Shown: piece by piece, positions 46,719 to 56,016 of the stretch | Layout of the letters: each line of letters opens with the position of its first letter | How positions within the stretch are numbered: position 1 is the first letter of the stretch | NCBI RefSeq assembly: GCF_040729435.1 | Contig: NZ_CP160398.1 | Coordinates: forward strand, 2,852,001-2,916,000 | Direction of reading: 5' to 3' | Source of the DNA: Pseudomonas sp. HOU2 | Lineage (GTDB): Bacteria; Pseudomonadota; Gammaproteobacteria; Pseudomonadales; Pseudomonadaceae | Length of the DNA: 64,000 bases | Translations under genes and position numbers: made by a program | The notes under the pieces: generated by a model | Seen by the model: the letters and a program-made list of their open reading frames with translations, nothing else | What the model was told of the DNA's origin: nothing | Database searches by the model: none

Positions 46719-46819
46719 GGCCCCATCGCTGGCAAGCCAGCTCCCACAGGGATTTATGGTGCTCTCACCATTTGTGTTTGACCTTGGACCCTGTGGGAGC
46801 TGGCTTGCCAGCGATGGGA
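46719..46819. repeat. Palindromic repeat (family B, ATCGCTGGCAAGCCAGCTCC)
   Basis: CCATCGCTGGCAAGCCAGCT on the left and AGCTGGCTTGCCAGCGATGG on the right, spacer about 60 bases. Other copies at 52988, 58951 and 62761. Between convergent ilvD and the phosphatase gene. Confidence 0.9.
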
Positions 46820-46830
46820 GCGACCCGGTC

Positions 46831-47886
46831 TTACTGAATTTCCTCGGGTTTAACGATCACCCAGTTTTTGTCCGCCGTCACCGGCAACCCTTCCTTGGCC
46901 TGCGCCGCCGCGTGCTTGGCCATCATGCCGTTGAGCTGGGTCATGTATTTGTCCTTGCGGTTGACCCACAGGTGAATGCCGCCCTTGGCTACATCCACAT
47001 CGTGGAACAGCATGTAGCCGTCGCTGCTCGGGGTATCGCCGCCAATCAGTACCGGTTTTTTCCACTCGTCGATGTAGGTCAGGATCGCCGCGTGTTTGCC
47101 GGCCATCCAGGTTGCCGGGGTCCACAGGTACGGGGTCAGTTCGAGGCCGAGGTTGGCCTTCTCGTCATACTTGCCGGCGGTGATCTGCTTGCGCGCGGTC
47201 GTCAGCTCGCCGGTTTCGCGGTTCTTCAGCAACGTGGTCACGCCGATCACGTTCTGCGGTTTGACGTTGTAGCCGTACTTCGGATCAGCCGCGACCATAC
47301 GCACCAGTTCCTCCGAGGCGGCGGTCATCACATAGACCTCAATGCCGTTCTCCATCAGCTTGTTGTACAGCTCGGCCTGGCCGGTGAAGACTTTCGGCGG
47401 CTGCACGTCGATGTTTTTCACTACATCGCCTTCGTAGTAGGTCGCCGGCACCGGTTTGCCAGACGCCATCAGCTCATCGACGTAGCCCTTGAGTTCCTTG
47501 AGAGTGAAGCCGGAGAACACCTGCGCTACCCACGGGTAGCAGACCATGTCATCGACTTCGCACAGGCGATAGTAGTAACTGAACAGGCTTTCCTTATGCT
47601 CGGCGGTGTCCTTGAACGGCATCAGTTTCAGCGAGGGATCGAGTTTGTCGCGGGTGATCAGGCCCTTGTTTTCCATGAACGGCAACAACGACTCTTCGAG
47701 GTCGTAGCGGTAACTGGTGTTGTCCATGTCGAACACCGCGTAGTTACCCTTGTTGGCATTGGCGGCGATCATCGCGTCGAGTGCCTTGGCCTGATCCGCC
47801 GGCCAGTGCTTCAGGTCGGTGGCGAATGCGTGAGCGGCCAAGCCCAATCCAAGAACCACAGCGAGCATTTTCGGTGCGAACTTCAT
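46831..47886 (-). CDS. Phosphorylcholine phosphatase-like HAD hydrolase (exported)
   Basis: 351 residues with a signal peptide (about 1-22). HAD motif I is DMDNT (about 53-57), motif II is MTAASEE (about 190), and motif III/IV is GGDTPSSDGYM. This is the motif set of P. aeruginosa PchP, a periplasmic phosphorylcholine phosphatase, though PchP has Ser where motif II here has Thr. Length also matches (about 350). Substrate is inferred by family only. Divergent from the symporter gene. Confidence 0.82.
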   Translation of the reverse strand: MKFAPKMLAVVLGLGLAAHAFATDLKHWPADQAKALDAMIAANANKGNYAVFDMDNTSYRYDLEESLLPFMENKGLITRDKLDPSLKLMPFKDTAEHKESLFSYYYRLCEVDDMVCYPWVAQVFSGFTLKELKGYVDELMASGKPVPATYYEGDVVKNIDVQPPKVFTGQAELYNKLMENGIEVYVMTAASEELVRMVAADPKYGYNVKPQNVIGVTTLLKNRETGELTTARKQITAGKYDEKANLGLELTPYLWTPATWMAGKHAAILTYIDEWKKPVLIGGDTPSSDGYMLFHDVDVAKGGIHLWVNRKDKYMTQLNGMMAKHAAAQAKEGLPVTADKNWVIVKPEEIQ

Positions 47887-48127
47887 CGGCGTTTTCTCCC
47901 TGACTGAAAGACATCGACGCTAACAAATAAGTGTGACAGTCCTCGTCTGTCAGCGACCGCTTACGTCTCCTCAACGCCAGTTGCATTGCCGAGAGCGACA
48001 AGCGCTTATTCCAAAAACGACGGACAACCTGCGATTTCGGTATTAATTCATTGGAAATCAAACTGTTAGGCTTGCCGGTTCGCAGTTGCCCAAGAAGGCG
48101 ACTGGCACAAGTCTTATCGGAGTCTTC

Positions 48128-49519
48128 ATGAATCTGCCGCTGATCCTCAATCTGCTGGTGTTCCTCGCCCTGCTCTTCGGTCTGGCGCAAACCCGCCACA
48201 CGACGTGGAGCCTGGCGAAAAAAGTCCTGCTCGCGCTGGTGCTCGGCGTAGCGTTCGGCGTCGCCCTGCACACTGTTTACGGTGCCGGCAACCCGGTACT
48301 GAAAGCCTCGATCGGCTGGTTCGATCTGGTCGGCAACGGCTACGTGCAGCTGCTGCAAATGATCGTGATCCCGCTGGTGTTCGCCTCGATCCTCAGCGCG
48401 GTGGCGCGCCTGCACAACGCCTCGTCGCTGGGCAAGATCAGCTTCCTGACCATCGGCACCCTGCTGTTCACTACCGCGATCGCGGCGCTGATCGGTATCG
48501 GCCTGACCAACCTGTTCGGCCTCACCGCCGAAGGCCTGGTCGCCGGCACGCAGGAAATGGCCCGTCTGCAAACCATTCAGACCGACTACGCCGGCAAGGT
48601 CGCCGACCTGAATGTGCCGCAGCTGCTGCTGTCGTTCATTCCGCAGAACCCGTTCGCCGATCTGGCCCGGGCCAAGCCGACCTCGATCATCAGCGTGGTG
48701 ATCTTCGCTGCGTTCCTGGGGGTTGCTGCGCTGCAACTGCTCAAGGATGACGTCGAAAAAGGTCAGAAAGTGATCAACGCCATCGACACCCTGCAAGCCT
48801 GGGTGATGCGTCTGGTGCGTCTGGTGATGAAGCTGACCCCGTACGGCGTGCTGGCGCTGATGACCAAAGTGGTGGCCGGTTCCAACCTGCAGGACATCAT
48901 CAAGCTCGGCAGTTTCGTCGTGGTTTCGTACCTCGGTCTGGGCCTGATGTTTGTCGTGCATGGCCTGCTGGTGTCGGCCGCCGGGATCAACCCGCTGCGT
49001 TTCTTCCGCAAGATCTGGCCGGTGCTGACGTTTGCGTTCACCAGCCGCTCCAGCGCGGCGAGCATTCCGCTGAGCATCGAAGCGCAGACCCGTCGTCTGG
49101 GGATTCCGCAGTCGATCGCCAGTTTCGCCGCCTCGTTCGGTGCGACCATCGGCCAGAACGGTTGCGCCGGCCTGTACCCGGCAATGTTGGCGGTGATGGT
49201 TGCGCCAACGGTCGGCATCAACCCGCTGGACCCGCTGTGGATCGCGACGCTGGTGGCGATTGTGACGCTGAGTTCGGCCGGTGTGGCCGGGGTCGGTGGT
49301 GGCGCGACGTTTGCCGCACTGATCGTGCTGCCGGCGATGGGTTTGCCGGTGTCACTGGTGGCGTTGCTGATTTCGGTTGAGCCGCTGATCGACATGGGTC
49401 GTACGGCGTTGAACGTGAGTGGTTCGATCACCGCCGGTGCGATTACCAGTCAGGTGATGCAGCAGACGGACAAAGAACTGCTGGATGCGGATGAGCATGC
49501 GGAGCTTGCTCAGGCCTGA
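48128..49519 (+). CDS. L-cystine / dicarboxylate-type sodium symporter (TcyP-like)
   Basis: 463 residues. DAACS-family symporter: about nine membrane helices, re-entrant loop serines in [57 protein letters not shown], and [19 protein letters not shown]. The subfamily is usually annotated as L-cystine transporter TcyP. ATG at 48128 has GGAG seven bases upstream; the frame extends 42 bases further without a better start. Confidence 0.85.
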   Translation: MNLPLILNLLVFLALLFGLAQTRHTTWSLAKKVLLALVLGVAFGVALHTVYGAGNPVLKASIGWFDLVGNGYVQLLQMIVIPLVFASILSAVARLHNASSLGKISFLTIGTLLFTTAIAALIGIGLTNLFGLTAEGLVAGTQEMARLQTIQTDYAGKVADLNVPQLLLSFIPQNPFADLARAKPTSIISVVIFAAFLGVAALQLLKDDVEKGQKVINAIDTLQAWVMRLVRLVMKLTPYGVLALMTKVVAGSNLQDIIKLGSFVVVSYLGLGLMFVVHGLLVSAAGINPLRFFRKIWPVLTFAFTSRSSAASIPLSIEAQTRRLGIPQSIASFAASFGATIGQNGCAGLYPAMLAVMVAPTVGINPLDPLWIATLVAIVTLSSAGVAGVGGGATFAALIVLPAMGLPVSLVALLISVEPLIDMGRTALNVSGSITAGAITSQVMQQTDKELLDADEHAELAQA

Positions 49520-49533
49520 CAGCAACACACACT

Positions 49534-49627
49534 TGTGGTGAGGGAGCTTGCTCCCGCTGGGTTGCGAAGCGACCCCAACATCTTGGGCCTGCTGCGCAGG
49601 CCAGCGGGAGCAAGCTCCCTCGCCACA
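49534..49627. repeat. REP doublet (family A)
   Basis: TGTGGTGAGGGAGCTTGCTC (one base differs from other copies) and the inverse copy ending CTCCCTCGCCACA. Between convergent symporter and folA genes. Confidence 0.9.
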
Positions 49628-49633
49628 GGTTAA

Positions 49634-50146
49634 TCAAGCCTTTTCCCAGACTTCAAAGTTGTACGCAGGCTTGTCGCCCTCAGCCGGATTCGGCACGTTC
49701 GACACCAGCTTCCACTGGTTCAGATCGAACTCCGGAAACCACGCATCGCCTTCCGGGCTAAGCGCCACACGGGTCAGATACAGACGATCGGCCTGCGCCA
49801 GCCCTTGCGCATACAACTGCGCGCCGCCAATCAGCATCAACTCATCGACGCCCTGCGCTTTCGCCCACTCTTCGGCGCGCACCACCGCGGCTTCCAGCGA
49901 CGGATAAACCTCCGCGCCTTCCAGCAGCAGATCCGGCTGACGGCTGACCACGATGTTCAAGCGGCCCGGCAGCGGACGGCCGAGGGAATCCCAGGTCTTG
50001 CGGCCCATGATGATCGGCTTGCCAAGGGTCGTGGCCTTGAAGTATTTGAAGTCCCCCGGCAGGTGCCAGGGCATGCTGTTATCGACGCCGATCACGCGGT
50101 TTTCACCGAGGGCTGCGATCAGGCTGAGGGGGAGTGATTTAGTCAT
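49634..50146 (-). CDS. folA: Dihydrofolate reductase
   Basis: 170 residues. LIAALGENRVIGVDNSMPWHLPGDFKYFKATT at the N-terminus, GRKTWDSLGRPLPGRLNIVVSR and IGGAQLYAQGL. Reduces dihydrofolate to tetrahydrofolate. The open frame reaches 50326, but the family start is MTKSLPLSLIAALG. Confidence 0.95.
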   Translation of the reverse strand: MTKSLPLSLIAALGENRVIGVDNSMPWHLPGDFKYFKATTLGKPIIMGRKTWDSLGRPLPGRLNIVVSRQPDLLLEGAEVYPSLEAAVVRAEEWAKAQGVDELMLIGGAQLYAQGLAQADRLYLTRVALSPEGDAWFPEFDLNQWKLVSNVPNPAEGDKPAYNFEVWEKA

Positions 50147-50231
50147 GCCGGCGAGGATACCAGAGCCTCGCTTGACCCGATAAGCGCCACAGCGGTTATG
50201 CTCACTGCTCAATCGAGCAACGGAATGGCGC

Positions 50232-51605
50232 GTGACTGAACTGACTCCACTGCAAAACCTCTGGCTGACTGAAACCATCCGCCTGCGCGAAGAACACGCA
50301 GGTCCCCTGGAGGATCTGGAAGCCAATCGACTGGCCCGCGCGGCCGGCGGCGATCTGCCGGGCCGTATTCAGCGCCGCGCCGTGTGGCTGGCCGAGCGTG
50401 ACGGGCTGAGCGCAGCACTCAAGCACTGGCTGCAAGGCGCGCGTCTGGCGCTGGTGCTGTTGGTGATTTTCGCGCTGCTGAGCGGTGCCGGTCTGGCCTT
50501 CGCCGCGCTGAGCCAGACACCGGTCAATGTATTCTGGGCCTTGGGCAGCCTGCTCGGATTGAACCTGATTCTGCTGCTGAGCTGGGCGCTGGGGCTGGTC
50601 TTTGCCGGCGAACACGGCGCCACCCTCGGCCGATTGTGGCTGTGGCTCAGTGAAAAACTCGCCCGTGACGCGAAAGCTGCGCAACTGGCGCCGGCCCTGC
50701 TGCTGATGTTGCAACGCAGGAAACTCAATCACTGGGTCCTCGGTACACTGGTCAATGGCCTGTGGTTGCTGGCGATGCTCAGCGCACTGGTGCTATTGCT
50801 GACGCTGATGGCGACCCGGCGCTACGGCTTCGTCTGGGAAACCACAATCCTCAGCGCCGACACCTTTATCAACCTGACCCAAGCCCTCGGCGCGCTGCCG
50901 GCGCTGCTCGGCTTCAACGTGCCGACCGTAGAGATGATCCGCGCCAGCGGCGCCGCCGCGCTGGACATCGAAAGCGCGCGACAGGCCTGGGCGACCTGGC
51001 TGGTCGGCGTGCTGGTGGTCTACGGCGTGCTGCCGCGCCTGCTGCTGGCCGCGTTGTGTTTCTGGCGCTGGAATCGCGGCAAAGCCGCGCTGACCCTGGA
51101 CCTGAACCTGCCCGGTTATGCCCAGTTGCGCGAACGCCTGATGCCCACCAGCGAACGCTTGGGCATCAACGACGCCGCACCGCAGCAGTTGCATCGGGTC
51201 GAAAGCAGCGTCAGCGAACACGCCAGCGACGGCGCCCTGCTGGTCGGCATCGAACTCGACGATCAACGCTCGTGGCCGCCGGCCCTGCCGAAAACCGTGA
51301 GCAACGCCGGAATCCTCGACAGCCGCGAATCGCGCAACAAACTCCTGGAACAACTCAGTCGCTTCCCCCCGGCGCGTCTGCTGATCGCCTGCGATCCACG
51401 ACGCTCGCCGGATCGCGGCAGCCTCGCGTTGATCGCCGAACTGGCGCGCAACGCCGGCGCCACCCGGGTCTGGCTGTTGCAAGCACCGCCCGGTGAAGCG
51501 CTGGACAGCGCCCGCCTCGGCGACTGGCATGTGGCGCTGCAACAACTGGAGCTGCCGTTCGCCGATTGCGCGCCGATGAACTGGCTGGAGAACGGTCATG
51601 ACTGA
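50232..51605 (+). CDS. DUF2868 membrane protein
   Basis: 457 residues from a GTG. Four or more membrane helices at about 70-93, 100-120, 173-195 and 255-280, and a soluble C-terminal half with LLVGIELDDQRSWPPALP and ARLLIACDPRRSPDRGSLALIAELA. Matches DUF2868, which always pairs with a DUF3482 GTPase. Its end overlaps that gene by eight bases. Function unknown; the pair may work as a membrane-coupled GTPase. Confidence 0.87.
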   Translation: MTELTPLQNLWLTETIRLREEHAGPLEDLEANRLARAAGGDLPGRIQRRAVWLAERDGLSAALKHWLQGARLALVLLVIFALLSGAGLAFAALSQTPVNVFWALGSLLGLNLILLLSWALGLVFAGEHGATLGRLWLWLSEKLARDAKAAQLAPALLLMLQRRKLNHWVLGTLVNGLWLLAMLSALVLLLTLMATRRYGFVWETTILSADTFINLTQALGALPALLGFNVPTVEMIRASGAAALDIESARQAWATWLVGVLVVYGVLPRLLLAALCFWRWNRGKAALTLDLNLPGYAQLRERLMPTSERLGINDAAPQQLHRVESSVSEHASDGALLVGIELDDQRSWPPALPKTVSNAGILDSRESRNKLLEQLSRFPPARLLIACDPRRSPDRGSLALIAELARNAGATRVWLLQAPPGEALDSARLGDWHVALQQLELPFADCAPMNWLENGHD

Positions 51606-52974
51606 TGCCCACAAAGCGCCGCTGAAACTCGCGGTGGTCGGCCACACCAACGTCGGCAAGACTTCGCTGCTGCGCACCCTGACCCGCGACGTCGGCTTCG
51701 GCGAAGTCTCACACCGCCCGAGCACCACCCGGCATGTCGAAGGGGCGCGGTTGTCGGTGGACGGTGAGCCGCTGCTCGATCTCTACGACACGCCAGGGCT
51801 GGAAGACGCCATTGCCCTGCTGGATTTCCTCGAGCGTCTGGAGCGGCCCGGCGAACGCCTCGACGGCCCGGCGCGACTGGCACGGTTTCTCGACGGCAGC
51901 GAGGCGCGCCAGCGTTTCGAACAGGAAGCCAAAGTGCTGCGGCAACTGCTCGCCTCTGACGCCGGCCTGTATGTGATCGACGCCCGCGAACCGGTGCTGG
52001 CCAAATATCGCGACGAACTGGAAGTGCTCGCCAGTTGCGGCAAACCACTGCTGCCGGTGCTGAACTTCGTCAGCAGCGCCAATCATCGCGAGCCGGATTG
52101 GCGCGAAGCGTTGGCGCGGCTTGGCCTGCATGCGCTGGTGCGCTTCGACAGCGTGGCGCCGCCGGAAGATGGCGAGCGGCGCCTGTACGAAAGCCTCGCG
52201 CTGCTCTTGGAAAACGCCCGTCCGCAACTGGAACGTCTGATCGCCGATCAACAGGCCCAGCGTCTTGCCCGCCAGCAAAGTGCGGCGCGCCTGATCGCTG
52301 AACTGCTGATCGATTGCGCGGCGTGCCGGCGCAGTGTGGTCAGCGAGGCCGAGCAGGAACAGCAAGCCATCAGCGACCTGCGCAAAGCCGTGCGCCAGCG
52401 CGAACAGAAATGCGTCGAGGCATTGCTCAAGCTCTACGCGTTTCGCCCGCAGGACGCGGCGGCCAGTGACTTGCCGCTGCTGGATGGGCGTTGGGGCGAT
52501 GACCTGTTCAACCCGGAAACCCTGAAGCAACTCGGCGTGCGTGTTGGCGGCGGAATTGCAGCAGGCGCTGCAGCCGGGGCTGGCGTGGATTTGCTGGTGG
52601 GCGGGATTACCCTCGGTGCGGCGGCATTGGCCGGTGCGATTGCCGGCGGCGCGCTACAGACTGCGCGCAGTTATGGCAGCCGCCTGCTCGGCAAGATCAA
52701 GGGCCAGCGCGAATTGACCGTGGATGACGGGGTGTTGCGGTTATTGGCGCTGCGTCAGCGGCAGTTGCTGCTGGCGCTCGATCAGCGCGGGCATGCAGCC
52801 ATGGACGCGATTCAGGTCGCCACCCCGCAGGACAAGACCTGGCGCGAGGGCAAGTTGCCGGATGCGCTGAGCAAGGCGCGGGCGCATCCGCAGTGGTCTT
52901 CGCTCAATCCGCAAGCGAAGTTGAATCAGGCGGAGCGGCAGGAGCAGATTGAGTCTCTGGCTGCAGATCTGTAG
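51598..52974 (+). CDS. DUF3482 domain GTPase
   Basis: 458 residues. N-terminal GTPase domain: G1 GHTNVGKTSLL (15-25), G2 Thr in STTRHVEGARL, G3 DTPGLED (about 63). G4 is unusual (VLNFVSSANH instead of NKxD). The C-terminal half is DUF3482, with a glycine/alanine-rich hydrophobic hairpin (GGGIAAGAAAGAGVDLLVGGITLGAAALAGAIAGGA) that could insert in membrane. Overlaps the DUF2868 gene. Confidence 0.87.
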   Translation: MTDAHKAPLKLAVVGHTNVGKTSLLRTLTRDVGFGEVSHRPSTTRHVEGARLSVDGEPLLDLYDTPGLEDAIALLDFLERLERPGERLDGPARLARFLDGSEARQRFEQEAKVLRQLLASDAGLYVIDAREPVLAKYRDELEVLASCGKPLLPVLNFVSSANHREPDWREALARLGLHALVRFDSVAPPEDGERRLYESLALLLENARPQLERLIADQQAQRLARQQSAARLIAELLIDCAACRRSVVSEAEQEQQAISDLRKAVRQREQKCVEALLKLYAFRPQDAAASDLPLLDGRWGDDLFNPETLKQLGVRVGGGIAAGAAAGAGVDLLVGGITLGAAALAGAIAGGALQTARSYGSRLLGKIKGQRELTVDDGVLRLLALRQRQLLLALDQRGHAAMDAIQVATPQDKTWREGKLPDALSKARAHPQWSSLNPQAKLNQAERQEQIESLAADL

Positions 52975-52987
52975 CGCCCGGACTGAC

Positions 52988-53083
52988 GCTATCGCTGGCA
53001 AGCCAGCTCCCACAGAGCTCTCGGTGAAAACTATTTTTGTGATCAACCGAGATACCTGTGGGAGCTGGCTTGCCAGCGATGGC
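52988..53083. repeat. Palindromic repeat (family B)
   Basis: ATCGCTGGCAAGCCAGCTCC on the left and GGAGCTGGCTTGCCAGCGAT on the right, spacer about 50 bases. Between convergent genes. Confidence 0.9.
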
Positions 53084-53102
53084 AGCCACTCGATTCCAAG
53101 AC

Positions 53103-53657
53103 CTAAGAAGACAAAAGGCGCACCGCCTTCTCCTTCAATACTCCCAGATCCATCACCGGCACCGCCATTTCCTTGGCCAACTCATCCCACTGCCGCATGC
53201 GCAAACTCACGGCACACAACGGATCGCGCTCAAACACATCCGCCTCGGCCTCCGTCATCACCCCGCCCTGATATTCCAGCGTCCGGCGACTCGCTTCACT
53301 CAGGCGTTCGAAATACCCCGGCTCACGCAGCGTCAGATACCGCTTGGCCTGTACGTGATACTCCACCAGCCGTGCCATGCGTTCGCTGAATCCGGCCTCA
53401 CGCAAATAGTCCGCACCCAGTCGTTCATGGCTGACCACGCCATAACCGCCCATGTTCTCGGCCCCCTCGGCACACAAATGGCCGATGTCATGAAAGAATG
53501 CCGCCAGCACCACTTCATCATCAAAGCCTTCGGCAATCGCCAGTTCCGCAGCCTGGGACATGTGTTCGATCTGCGACACAGGCTCGCCGATGTAATCGCT
53601 GGTGCCGAAGCGCTCGTACAACCCGAATACCCGAGCGACGACTTGTTGGTGATCCAT
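53103..53657 (-). CDS. PhnZ-type HD-domain protein of a phosphonate degradation cluster
   Basis: 184 residues. Key PhnZ residues line up with a small fixed offset: Tyr22 and Glu25 (DYIGEP) for the lid pair Y24/E27, then His32 (QIEHM), His56-Asp57 (FFHDIGH), His77 (VSHERLG), His101 and Lys105 (VEYHVQAKRYL). PhnZ is a mixed-valence diiron oxygenase that cuts the C-P bond of 2-amino-1-hydroxyethylphosphonate to glycine and phosphate. The needed hydroxylase PhnY is not in this window. The gene starts one base inside the end of the flavin oxidoreductase gene upstream, so the two are coupled. Its real substrate may differ from that of PhnZ. Confidence 0.83.
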   Translation of the reverse strand: MDHQQVVARVFGLYERFGTSDYIGEPVSQIEHMSQAAELAIAEGFDDEVVLAAFFHDIGHLCAEGAENMGGYGVVSHERLGADYLREAGFSERMARLVEYHVQAKRYLTLREPGYFERLSEASRRTLEYQGGVMTEAEADVFERDPLCAVSLRMRQWDELAKEMAVPVMDLGVLKEKAVRLLSS

Positions 53658-54790
53658 CAGATTTCCTCCAGCAGCTGCGCGACATTGCGTTCGGCCAGTG
53701 CCGGGCCGACGCTCATGCCGACGCCGGTGTGCATCAGCGCCACACTCAGCCCCGGGGCCGGGCGCAGCAACGAAAACGGCCCCGGCCCCCGTGCACCATA
53801 GACGCCCTGCCAGCGCTCGACCACTTGCACCTTGCAGCCCAGCGTCTGTTCGGCCAGTTCGAGCATCCAGTTGTCGATCTGCTCGGCGTTGAACGGCGAC
53901 GGATCGCTGCCGTAATGATGCGAGTCGCCGATGATCAGCTCGCCATACGGCGTCGGGCTGATCAGCAGGTGAATGCCGTTGTCGTGCAAGTGCGGTTGCT
54001 CGCGCAGGATCTGCGCCTGCACCGCCGCCGCTTGCGGCAGATCGGCGAAGGCGCCGTAGTGCACGCAGCTCAGACCGGTGAGCAAGGCGTGTTGCAGGTT
54101 GAGCTCGATCTGCGGTTTGGCGCGGAGCATTTGCAGGCGGCAGATCTGCGGGTCGAGCGCGGCAATCGGCTCGGCCAGCAGGGTCTGATAATCGTGGCCG
54201 GAGCAGACGATGATCTGCTTCGCCGTGTAACTGCCGGCAGTGCTGTGCAGGTGCCCCGGTTCGACGTCGCGCACCAGCGTACTGAAGTGAAACTCGACAC
54301 CGAGGTCGCGGCGCAGATAGTCGATCAACGCGGGGATTGCTTCGCGCGAGTACAGCTGTTGATCGTCGAGGCCGTGCAATGCGGCGCGGTGGTGGCTGAA
54401 CTGGCCGTGGTACAGATCACGCAGTGCGGCGCCGCGCAGCAAGTCGACGTTATAGCCGTGTTCCACGGCGCGACCGGCGCAGAACGCTTCGAGCAGTTGC
54501 TCTTCGGCTTCCGTGCGAGCGAACAGGTACGAGCCGTTGCGCTTGATCTTGAGACCAGCGAGTTGCGCCCAGTAGCCCCAGATGTCGCGGCTGGCCTTGG
54601 CGAGTTCAAGCATCTGGCCCGGCGGCTGGCCGGTGACCAGCGCCTGACCGAAGTTGCGCACCGAGGCGCCGAGGGGCGTGGCGGTGCGTTCGAAAACGCT
54701 GACCTTGAGGCCGCGTCTGGCGGCGGCGTAAGCGTGGGACAGGCCGAGGATGCCGGCGCCGACGATCAGCAGGTCTTTGTGTTGGGTCAT
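53657..54790 (-). CDS. FAD-dependent oxidoreductase of the phosphonate cluster (DAO/glycine oxidase fold)
   Basis: 377 residues. N-terminal FAD motif LLIVGAGILGLSHAYAAARRGLKVSVFER (7-35), then SVRNFGQALVTGQPPG and C-terminal GARGPGPFSLLRPAPGLSVALMHTGVGMSVGPALAE. A DAO-fold flavoenzyme of the type that sits in phosphonate operons; relatives oxidise 2-aminoethylphosphonate derivatives. Together with the HD protein it would form the catabolic part of this cluster. A REP element separates it from the binding-protein gene, so expression may drop between transport and catabolic genes. Confidence 0.82.
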   Translation of the reverse strand: MTQHKDLLIVGAGILGLSHAYAAARRGLKVSVFERTATPLGASVRNFGQALVTGQPPGQMLELAKASRDIWGYWAQLAGLKIKRNGSYLFARTEAEEQLLEAFCAGRAVEHGYNVDLLRGAALRDLYHGQFSHHRAALHGLDDQQLYSREAIPALIDYLRRDLGVEFHFSTLVRDVEPGHLHSTAGSYTAKQIIVCSGHDYQTLLAEPIAALDPQICRLQMLRAKPQIELNLQHALLTGLSCVHYGAFADLPQAAAVQAQILREQPHLHDNGIHLLISPTPYGELIIGDSHHYGSDPSPFNAEQIDNWMLELAEQTLGCKVQVVERWQGVYGARGPGPFSLLRPAPGLSVALMHTGVGMSVGPALAERNVAQLLEEI

Positions 54791-54807
54791 AAAAGCAATC
54801 CCGCTTG

Positions 54808-54940
54808 TGTGGCGAGGGAGCTTGCTCCCGCTCGGCTGCGCAGCAGTCGTAAATTCGGCAGGTGCGCAGTGCCTGACACTACTCGTTTGCAGAATTTGGG
54901 ACCGCTTCGCGCTCCAGCGGGAGCAAGCTCCCTCGCCACA
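54808..54940. repeat. REP doublet (family A)
   Basis: TGTGGCGAGGGAGCTTGCTC and the inverse copy ending CTCCCTCGCCACA, spacer about 85 bases, inside the phosphonate gene run between the binding protein and the flavin oxidoreductase genes. Confidence 0.9.
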
Positions 54941-54955
54941 GGCTGTGTGAGTCGG

Positions 54956-55981
54956 TTATTTCGCAACGACTTTCTCGGACTTGCCGTCATACCGCTTGCG
55001 CCACTCGGTGAGGATCTCGTCGCGGTTCTTCGAGGCCCAGGCGAAGTCGTTCTTGATCAGGCGCTGCTCGTAGTCGGCCGGCAGTTCGGTCTGCGGCTTG
55101 GCGATGCCCGGCTGGGCAAGAACCGCGAAGTTCTCCTTGTACAGGTCCATCGCCTCGGCGCTGGCGGAGAAGTCCGCGAGTTTCTTCGCTGCCTCTTCAT
55201 GCGGCGTGCCTTTGATCACCGCTGTGGCTTCGATTTCCCAGCCCAGGCCTTCCTTCGGCAGAATGATGTCCAGCGGCGCGCCCTGGCGCTTCAGCTGTAC
55301 GGCTGGATACTCAAAGGAAATGCCGATCGGGAATTCACCCGCCGCCGCAAGTTTGCATGGCTTGGAACCGGAATGAACGTACTGGCCGATGTTCTGGTGC
55401 AGACCGTCCATGTAGGCCCAACCCTGCTTCTCGCCAAAGGTTTGCAGCCAGGCGCTGACGTCGAGGAAACCGGTGCCGGACGAAGCCGGGTTCGGCATGA
55501 CGATCTTGCCCTTGTACTCAGGCTTGGTCAGATCCTGCCAGCTCACCGGTTTGCTCAAGCCCTGCTTCTCGGCTTCGACGGTGTTGAAGCAGATGGTCGC
55601 GGCCCACACGTCCATGCCGACCCAGGCTGGCGGGTTGGCGGCGTCGCGGTAGTTCGCGCCGATCTTGCCCAGATCCTTCGGTGCATAGCTTTGCAGCATG
55701 CCCTGCTGGTCGAGGATCGCCAGGCTCGACGCGGCCAGGCCCCACACCGCGTCAGCCTGCGGACGGGCCTTCTCGGCCAGCAGTTTGGCAGTGATGATCC
55801 CGGTGGAATCGCGCACCCACTTGATCTCGACGTCCGGGTTGGCCTTTTCGAACGCAGCCTTGTAGGCGGTCAGTTGCTCGGCTTCGAGGGCGGTGTACAC
55901 CGTCAACTCGGTTTTTGCCGCGAAGGCATTCAGGCTGAAAGTAGCGAGCACAGCAGCGGCCAGGGCCATAGGCTTGAACAT
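54956..55981 (-). CDS. 2-aminoethylphosphonate-type ABC transporter substrate-binding protein
   Basis: 341 residues with a signal peptide (MFKPMALAAAVLATFSLNAFA, 1-21). Fe3+/Fbp-like periplasmic fold: TELTVYTALEAEQLTAYKAAFEKANPDVEIKWVRDSTGII, MPNPASSGTGFLDVSAWLQTFGEKQGWAYMDGLHQN. Matches the group of binding proteins that serve 2-aminoethylphosphonate. ATG at 55981 chosen because the 99-base upstream extension would precede a clean signal peptide. Confidence 0.85.
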   Translation of the reverse strand: MFKPMALAAAVLATFSLNAFAAKTELTVYTALEAEQLTAYKAAFEKANPDVEIKWVRDSTGIITAKLLAEKARPQADAVWGLAASSLAILDQQGMLQSYAPKDLGKIGANYRDAANPPAWVGMDVWAATICFNTVEAEKQGLSKPVSWQDLTKPEYKGKIVMPNPASSGTGFLDVSAWLQTFGEKQGWAYMDGLHQNIGQYVHSGSKPCKLAAAGEFPIGISFEYPAVQLKRQGAPLDIILPKEGLGWEIEATAVIKGTPHEEAAKKLADFSASAEAMDLYKENFAVLAQPGIAKPQTELPADYEQRLIKNDFAWASKNRDEILTEWRKRYDGKSEKVVAK

Positions 55982-56016
55982 GATCGTTTTCCTGTCTTGA
56001 GTTGAGGTTGGGAAAA

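Noticed and set aside
49548..49907. Plus-strand 119-residue frame over folA
   Set aside because: It starts in a REP element and is antisense to folA.
53498..56005. 835-residue plus-strand open frame across the phosphonate genes
   Set aside because: Shadow frame of high-GC minus-strand genes that have clear domains; it runs through a REP element.
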